A DNA stretch of 64,000 nucleotides from assembly GCA_030581615.1 (NCBI GenBank), contig JAKTTT010000002.1, positions 186,001-250,000 of the forward strand, read 5' to 3'. This DNA is from Alloascoidea africana (taxonomy: Eukaryota > Ascomycota > Alloascoideomycetes > Alloascoideales > Alloascoideaceae). A model generated the notes under the pieces. It was not told the origin of the DNA and searched no databases. It saw only the letters and a list, made by a program, of their open reading frames with translations. The translations under genes and the position numbers were made by a program. Below are positions 58,422 through 64,000 of the stretch, one piece after another (within the stretch, counting starts at the first letter, position 1; every line of letters begins with the position of its first letter).

Positions 58422-59075
58422 TTAGTAAATTCTGAAAGCAGGACCCATAGTAGACTTGATAACCAGGGATCCAACATTCTGCCAGTGCTTCTTCAACAAA
58501 GAAACCAAAAAGTTGGAGGCCATCATGATCTGGTTGACAAGGACGCTCTCATCCATCTCAACGTTACCGACGGCAACAGCCAAACACAAAACCTTCTTAA
58601 GCTGGAACTTGATGGTGGACTTGACCTCATTGACCTTGGTCAACAAGTCGTCATTATGGGAGACTGGGGTGGGGAACTTACCAGCCTTGGAAAGCTGAGG
58701 ACCCAAAAGACGAGGAACTTGCTTGATCAAAGTTTCGGAAGCAACGAAAGCGTTGTACTTCTTGGCCAACTTCTTGATGAGCTTCTTGTTCTTGTTCAAC
58801 TTCTTCAAGTCATCAACAGACATGGCGTCAACACCAATAGACTTGGCACGATCAACATCAAAAGCATCACCAAAGATGCAGATGGTCATGTTTGGTCTAG
58901 GAACCTGAGGAAGCTTCAAAGTACCAGAGAAACGCTTGTCTCTTTGGGGATCGTAGTTCTTCAAGCCAACCTGGAGTTCAACTGTCTCCAAAAAGTTTCT
59001 CTTCTTGGTTTCTTGAGAGTAAGCCAAGAGTTCCTTGACATTACCACGAACGCCAGCAGTAGTAATTTTTGACAT
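58422..59075 (-). CDS. RPL1: RPL1, ribosomal protein uL1 (L10a)
   Basis: Intronless, 217 residues, the exact length of yeast Rpl1. It starts [20 protein letters not shown] and contains [40 protein letters not shown], the uL1 core [20 protein letters not shown] and [20 protein letters not shown]. It forms the L1 stalk that moves E-site tRNA. Codons are highly biased (TTG, AAG, GTC), as expected for high expression. The promoter has a Tbf1-type site rather than an obvious Rap1 site. Confidence 0.97.
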   Translation of the reverse strand: MSKITTAGVRGNVKELLAYSQETKKRNFLETVELQVGLKNYDPQRDKRFSGTLKLPQVPRPNMTICIFGDAFDVDRAKSIGVDAMSVDDLKKLNKNKKLIKKLAKKYNAFVASETLIKQVPRLLGPQLSKAGKFPTPVSHNDDLLTKVNEVKSTIKFQLKKVLCLAVAVGNVEMDESVLVNQIMMASNFLVSLLKKHWQNVGSLVIKSTMGPAFRIY

Positions 59076-59740
59076 TTTTATTCTTTAATTGTCTTCCAAG
59101 CAAAGTAGTTGGTAGGTCCGTGAGGATGTTCGACAGTTGTATGAAGAAGTGTTTGATCCCAGAAGGTGGAATATCTTTATGTACTCCGTTCTGATCATTA
59201 CTCGCTGGGTGTAATTAGCAGTACTCAATACTTTATGTTCCTTTTGTGTCACATCAGGGCACAGCCCTAACAACCAATCTCCCTTGCCTAACCTCTACAG
59301 ATGTCCTTTATAACCCGAGAGCACAGTGATTGGCTCCCTTGACTCAATAGAAGTGTTCAAAAAGAAGAAAATACTTTAATACTATAATCTAGGATGTTTG
59401 CATTAGGAGATGACCAATACAGGCCAGCTTACTCTGATTGAGTGTGAGGATAAGGAATAGATACTACCTCCCCAACCCCCTTATTCCACCAAGACGGGTG
59501 TCTCTGTGTCTTGGGCTCTGAATAATGTCCAACTTTAAGCCAAATTTCCAGATATCTAGTCCTAAAAATACCCACTGACATACCTTTTTTACGGTTGATT
59601 CCACTACAAAAATCCATGTTAGGGCAAGTGCTCGACACGTGATTCTCACAAGACGTTTCTCAGGGACTGTGCTCTCCCTTTAGATCCAGCTCACTTCCAA
59701 CTGTTTCAAGCTGTTCTAATCTCTTTCGATACTTTCGTCG
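59076..59740. promoter_or_regulatory. Divergent region RPL1 / disordered-protein gene
   Basis: 665 bp. The RPL1 side carries AGCCCTAA (59263-59270; TTAGGGCT on the RPL1 strand) next to a CCAAT box, about 190 bp before the RPL1 ATG. A CACGTG E-box (59636-59641) is about 100 bp before the plus-strand gene. A 69-codon minus frame near 59429-59638 has no recognisable content. Confidence 0.5.
59263..59270 (-). promoter_or_regulatory. Tbf1-type site in the RPL1 promoter
   Basis: AGCCCTAA exactly matches the ARCCCTAA motif bound by Tbf1, which drives ribosomal protein genes in several yeasts outside the Saccharomyces group. Confidence 0.55.
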
Positions 59741-61240
59741 ATGCCCCCTCGAGTAAAACCCCGTAGAAGGCCTCCACCGACTTTCAATGACTCGGATAGG
59801 CATGTCATGGAGGAGACGACGATGACTGGTCCAGTCCTGGATACGGACCAGCAATCCATCAATAGCTGGTCTGAGAGCATCAACATCCAAATTCAATCAC
59901 CAGCTGAGACAAAAGGCACGAGCGTGGCTGGAGATATCACACATTCTCCTTACAAGCCTTTAATTGCAATGGATGAGTTTGGAGGAGAGGATCATTCGAA
60001 GCCAATTGTACCACTCTCGCCCCCATCGACGGGTTTACCAAGAGACGAGAAGTACATAGACCTGTCTTCCTTGAGAGAGCTGGAGATTGAGGATGTGAAT
60101 GAGCTAGACATTGCAACACCGGGGACTATACTTCCCCCTTCAAGTTATATTAATCAGGAATCAGGATTTGAATTCAGTCTTACACAATCATTAGATGGCC
60201 CACAGATATCGGACACAACGAGCATACAAACTAATATTGATCTTTCCCCATTTCCCGGTGCAAAGTCAAGGATTCAGAGTTCTCAGAAACTTTCGCCCAG
60301 GCCTAGCACATCGGGAAAATCACAATCCCAAACGATAACTCAAGGCACGACGATGAGCGGTATCACAATGGCCGAGAAGGCTTTAAACAACACTACCAAA
60401 GCTTTACAAGCCCCCGCCATTATAGGATCATCTACAGAACCTCTTTTACGGGAATCATCTTTATCTCTATCAATGACATCATCCTCGTATTCAAGATCTC
60501 CTTCACAGATGTCGACATCTACAAGATCAGGCCCGACCCGATCAAAGTCCCCTGCGACCGCAGCGAGGAAGAAACCAATTTCGCTGACGTTACAAGAGCA
60601 AGAACTTATTGATTCGATGAAAGAGGATGGAAAACCTAGAACACCGGAGATTTTGATACCAGGCAAAGGTGAGCCTTCGCAGTATGTGCGTCTCTTACGG
60701 AAATCAGCCTCTACTTCGTACTCTGAGGTATCCAGTTCGAGATGGGGTTTACCAATTGCAATCCAAAAGACCAAAAGATCTGCTCGCCATACTAGAAATA
60801 CAAGCCAATTTTCGACTTCATCAAATAGGAAGAGCAAATACGGATCATCTTTCGGTAGAAGCAATCGAACCACAACTACTGATAGCAGACATGCACAGTT
60901 ACAACCCCGAATGCTTGCTAGCGAAGTAGATGACGACGATGACGAAGCGATTGCGGTTATTAAGCAACAGCAAAGTTCGACGGCATCAACTCTTACGAGG
61001 AGTCCGACTTCGGAGACCGGTAGTTCTGGTATAATAGACGGAGCGTTGGTATCAAGAACCACAACTAAAGGAAGTTCTGTATCTGAGCAGAAAGAACAAG
61101 AGGACGATAGTGAACGGAGTAAGACCCCTATTGAAAGAGAAAGAGCCGGCACTATCACAAGCTTTGATAGTGTTGAGGACATGGAAGATGCGGGAAAACT
61201 GAGGTTGTTTATTGCAAATCCAGACTCTGACAGCGACTAA
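59741..61240 (+). CDS. Unknown Ser/Thr-rich disordered protein
   Basis: A 499-residue intronless frame starting MPPRVKPRRRPPPTFNDSDR. Nearly the whole protein is disordered (Ser, Thr, Pro, Arg) with many S/T-P sites. A short conserved-looking block is KPISLTLQEQELIDSMKEDG followed by KPRTPEILIPGKGEPSQYVR. An Asp run (EVDDDDDEAIAV) and an acidic C-terminus, LRLFIANPDSDSD, are present. No membrane segment or catalytic motif is visible. A CACGTG box lies 100 bp upstream. A 280-codon frame exists on the opposite strand (60340-61182) but mirrors the Ser/Asp repeats of this gene. The function is unknown. Confidence 0.75.
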   Translation: MPPRVKPRRRPPPTFNDSDRHVMEETTMTGPVLDTDQQSINSWSESINIQIQSPAETKGTSVAGDITHSPYKPLIAMDEFGGEDHSKPIVPLSPPSTGLPRDEKYIDLSSLRELEIEDVNELDIATPGTILPPSSYINQESGFEFSLTQSLDGPQISDTTSIQTNIDLSPFPGAKSRIQSSQKLSPRPSTSGKSQSQTITQGTTMSGITMAEKALNNTTKALQAPAIIGSSTEPLLRESSLSLSMTSSSYSRSPSQMSTSTRSGPTRSKSPATAARKKPISLTLQEQELIDSMKEDGKPRTPEILIPGKGEPSQYVRLLRKSASTSYSEVSSSRWGLPIAIQKTKRSARHTRNTSQFSTSSNRKSKYGSSFGRSNRTTTTDSRHAQLQPRMLASEVDDDDDEAIAVIKQQQSSTASTLTRSPTSETGSSGIIDGALVSRTTTKGSSVSEQKEQEDDSERSKTPIERERAGTITSFDSVEDMEDAGKLRLFIANPDSDSD

Positions 61241-61511
61241 TATAGGGGATAATCGTTCTCGTGCCTTATATTATTATTAGATCTTCATTATTGGTTCCTC
61301 ACTTTTCTAGTCTTTTCTCCTTTCGCCTAAAGGACTATTCATGGTAGTGTTGTATGACAAGATAGCATTGATAGAATTTGGTTTAATTCCTTCTGTTTGT
61401 CCTTTCTGCCGACTTCAATTGTAATTTATGCTTGGATATTTTTTGTTCAAGTTTCTATGACGAAATACAGAAATAAACAAAATATCAAGCAAACTAATAA
61501 AAAATCACTAA
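61241..61511. other. AT-rich 3' region of the disordered-protein gene
   Basis: About 270 bp of AT-rich sequence with no feature beyond a presumed 3' UTR. Confidence 0.35.
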
Positions 61512-61777
61512 CTAATTGTGTTCATATTCAGGAAAGAAACATGCCATCCTCAAACAAGTAAAGTCGATGTCATTGCTAAGATGAATGATAAATCGATTGA
61601 ACAAAGGAGCTTTTGTAATCCGCTTTGCCAGGCACATTCGAATCACATCCCCTTTGAGTCGAAGGTTTAGATGTGTCAATGCCAGCCCCCCAAATTGCTC
61701 GTCAGGAAAGTAATAAATGCTTTGGAATTTGGTATCCACTCCAGTAATTGGATTGAAGCTCTTCTTTTTAGAATGCA
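61512..61777 (-). other. Open stretch of unknown origin joined to the RAD26 relic
   Basis: About 85 open codons in a frame different from the RAD26 relic (SFNPITGVDTKFQSIYYFPD, then LTHLNLRLKGDVIRM) with no ATG. It could be a fragment of another gene brought next to the RAD26 piece, or further decayed sequence. I do not recognise it. Confidence 0.3.
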
Positions 61778-62338
61778 ATGCTTATTCATGAGGCCATAAG
61801 ATGTAAATGGGATATGGAAGTGTGGCAACAACCATTCCTCAGTTTCCGTAGACTTGTTTCTACTGGGTGTTCTCGTTTCTCGTCTCCTGTTTATCCATTT
61901 TTTAAGTCTCGTTTGATACTACAGTTCATCACCATCATCCACGTATCGTACTTTATTCACCTTGTTTGATTTCGTTACTCTTTGCCGTTTTGTCCTGCTT
62001 CTGTTTGGGGTATCGTCTTCGACAAATTTGTCCATGCTATCTGAATCCGCATAGACCTCATCCTCTTCATGTTCAATTTCTTCATTTTCCTCAGAGTCAT
62101 TCTCTCTTTGTCGCTTTGATGTTCATAGAGTTGCTAAATATTGATGAGACTCGGGCTCCAACTTCTCATTCAGATTCAGTTTCGGGTTTTGGCTTTGACT
62201 ATGATACTCATTTCCATCTTCAGTCACCTGTTTAAAAGCAGCTCTTGTTGCAAACGAAGCCAACTTCCCCGTCCTTAAAAACTCCTGTTTCGTTTCACCC
62301 GGCTGTTGTCCATGAAGTTTTGAATCAAATATGTCATC
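61770..62338 (-). pseudogene. RAD26: RAD26/ERCC6 (CSB) N-terminal fragment, decayed
   Basis: The minus strand reads DDIFDSKLHGQQPGETKQEF then LRTGKLASFATRAAFKQVTE, matching the conserved pre-helicase motif of Rad26/CSB (ESER..L.RTGKITPF), then a long acidic stretch (NDSEENEEIEHEEDE), RYVDDGDEL, YQTRLKKWINRRRETR, and EEWLLPHFHIP, the usual segment just before the Rad26 ATPase. Two in-frame stops (at 62123-62125 and 61919-61921) and the absence of the whole SWI2/SNF2 helicase and of the protein's start show that this is a broken gene copy. Rad26 is the transcription-coupled repair factor; a functional copy would have to lie elsewhere. Confidence 0.75.
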
Positions 62339-63060
62339 TTACGCCAATTATAATCCCGGTACTAATGATTCACCTTCATCTCTTCAGAACGTGAACCTCG
62401 TCAATCAGTCCTCTGCCGTTGCCGTTGCCGTTGCTCCACCTTCAGCTGTCAATGTGAATCCGTCTCCTCATCAAGACCCTTACTCTAGCAGCAATGCCGT
62501 GAAAACAACCCTATGGATGGGCGAATTCGAGCCATGGGCCGATGAAGCAAGCGTCAAGGTTGCCTGGCACTCGTTGGGTTTTAACGACGTTGTGGTCAAA
62601 TTCATAAGAGACAAGTATACAGGTATTTCCCAAGGCTATTGCTTTGGTACTTTTGAACAAGCACGCAACGCTCTTTTGCGACTTCCAGGACGTGTCTATT
62701 TACACAATTGCGCTGGACCCAATTTTTGGCGTCTTCCACGTCCATCACTCTGCTGACTTCGTGGTACATTCCTGTGCCTAGAGCCTGATACAACCTGGCG
62801 AGAATTAGGAGTGGGAACGTCATTTTTGGTGTGTCTGATCATCATCTCCAGGGTTTGCTCCAGTCAGACGAGCATTTCCCACAGACTATCAAACTCAACA
62901 ATCCGTTAGTTGACCATAGCTAAGGACTAAGCACAAAATTTTCAATACAATACCGATAATCATGTCATAAAACCGGTTGATACCATCAAGAAATCATCAG
63001 CTTGGCATTTTTGATTTCACCACAAGCGAAGTCCAAGCTAGAACTTTTAACGAAAAACAG
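62331..63060 (+). pseudogene. NAM8: Truncated NAM8/TIA-1-type RRM gene, copy A
   Basis: An open frame of 141 codons (62331..62756), MSSYANYNPGTNDSPSSLQN, reaches a good RRM1: TTLWMGEFEPWADEASVKVA, KFIRDKYTGISQGYCFGTFE, as in Nam8/Ngr1. It then runs out of frame into GRVYLHNCAGPNFW. The plus strand beyond still shows a decayed RRM2 (IFGVSDHHLQGLLQSDEHFP, LVDHS, then LGIFDFTTSEVQARTFNEKQ near 63000-63050) with stops and frame shifts. NAM8 is a U1 snRNP-associated splicing factor. The shortened first frame could still be expressed, but without RRM2 and RRM3 it is most likely a relic. Its start overlaps the RAD26 fragment. Confidence 0.7.
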
Positions 63061-63149
63061 AGCGCACATAAACCGATATTACCATGTTTATACCTCCCCA
63101 ATTATTCACTTAGTAGTCATAGGGGTATTGGGATTATGATCTGCCTTTG

Positions 63150-63340
63150 ACATCCTTCAAGATTTTGCGAAATCCAGGAATGGAAGCGTCGTTTACGGTG
63201 TGTTCTTGACCACTTCCTCTATAGGATTCACATGAGTTGGACGAATATTTCCCACAAAGTACCAGCTCAGCTATTCCTAGTTGGCCGTAATTAACGGCTA
63301 AATATGAACCTTTCAATTCAATATTGACTATCGTACTTGG
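63150..63340 (+). pseudogene. NAM8: Second decayed copy of the NAM8-type RRM2, copy B
   Basis: From about 63171 the DNA aligns with 62803-62960 at roughly 65-70% over about 155 bp; shared blocks include GGTGTGT, ATTTCCCACA and the AGTTG-CC stretch. Its plus frame reads VYGVFLTTSSIGFT, a stop, then VGRIFPTKYQLSYS. It is an independently decayed duplicate of the same RRM. Confidence 0.55.
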
Positions 63341-64000
63341 CTACTTGCTGATAAACAATCTAAATCTAGTAGAGTTCACTCATATATTGGCATGAGACTA
63401 TCATTGGAGATTCTTGCTATTCAAGAGTAGATGCCTATTGTACCAATTTCCTGTAGTGCGGAGCTTTCTGGGTTTTCCATACTCCAGCGCGAGAACCCTA
63501 GTTGTACAGAATCGACTTAAAAAGTCTCGAGAAAATGAAGGTCGATACAAATAAACTACCTCGTCTTGTTATATGCACATCGTTTGATTCTGGTATCTCT
63601 AGTTCACAAATGCATTCGCCGATTTAGTTCTGAGATGATCCAATTGTATTAATTAATGCCTGATCCTTGTGAAACAAGGCAATGGACCAAGCTTTATGCT
63701 TTTTGATTGAACAGATTTATCTGATTTTTGACAGTATCTAGCGTATCAAAAATAGATTTTCCAGTCCGATGTACGTTAATAATGACGTCTCTGATATTAC
63801 GCCGTGTCTATAAAGAGGCTTATTCTCTTTCTGCTTTTACAGGATTTGCAATCCTCTCAATAAGACTTTATTTGAGCTTCAGGAAGAGGCTATGGACATT
63901 GATAGATCTTTTCATTCATGACCTTTCCTTGGTAACTTGATTCTTCTGATATCTCAGTCTCTAGGTGCCCCAGAACACACAACTTCCTCCAAAATTATTT
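63341..64000. other. Window end, no recognised gene
   Basis: 660 bp with a 70-codon plus frame (63728-63940) of no known type. Given the neighbouring relics this may be further eroded gene sequence. Confidence 0.3.

Noticed and set aside
59429-59638. Minus-strand frame with some look of an eIF4E-like strand
   Set aside because: Too short, with no conserved Trp pattern, and in a divergent promoter with an E-box.
60340-61182. 280-codon antisense frame
   Set aside because: Mirror of Ser/Asp-rich repeats in the plus-strand gene; no domain and no promoter.

Overview
The window is nuclear DNA of a budding yeast. Short spliceosomal introns interrupt many genes: about 30 can be placed, mostly 57-134 nt, with a CTAAC or CTAAT branch site close to the 3' AG. 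Promoters carry Saccharomycotina-type motifs (TTACCCGG Reb1, ACACCC Rap1, AGCCCTAA Tbf1). Gene content is typical of fungi (AROM, RPM2, KIN4, FLC, LSB3). CUG reads as leucine at conserved positions, for example in ARO1. The intron density, a U2AF small subunit, a CBS-PB1 protein, a Medusa-type regulator and a myo-inositol oxygenase suggest an early-branching lineage rather than a Saccharomyces or CTG-clade species. That placement is inference.

Left third (1-17.7 kb): a CBS-PB1 gene cut by the window edge, NFU1, an RRM protein, PRE8, a U2AF35/RTF2 divergent pair, COX14, RSC9, a giant PPR protein that is probably RPM2, and an unknown coiled-coil membrane protein. Middle (18-36.4 kb): an SSS-family symporter directly upstream of myo-inositol oxygenase, a Medusa-like regulator behind a 1.3 kb leader, AIM24, a 2.7 kb AT-rich gap, the KIN4 kinase, RAD10, GIM5 and a four-RRM PES4/MIP6-like protein. 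Right (36.6-61.2 kb): LSB3, CPR6, YJU2, a 158 bp foldback element with a 5 bp target duplication, ECM5, an orphan SR-rich protein, a FLC-family protein, ARO1, RPL1 and a disordered protein. The last 2.5 kb is a gene graveyard: a RAD26 fragment on the minus strand abuts a truncated NAM8-type RRM gene on the plus strand, followed by two decayed copies of its second RRM.

Most genes are unrelated housekeeping functions. Functional neighbourhoods that stand out are the symporter + MIOX pair (possible inositol uptake and catabolism), the U2AF35/RTF2 bidirectional promoter, and the repeated use of Reb1-type sites between genes. Twice, at RAD10 and CPR6, the Reb1 motif includes the TAA stop codon of the upstream gene. 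I see no tRNA, rRNA, CRISPR array or intact transposon.
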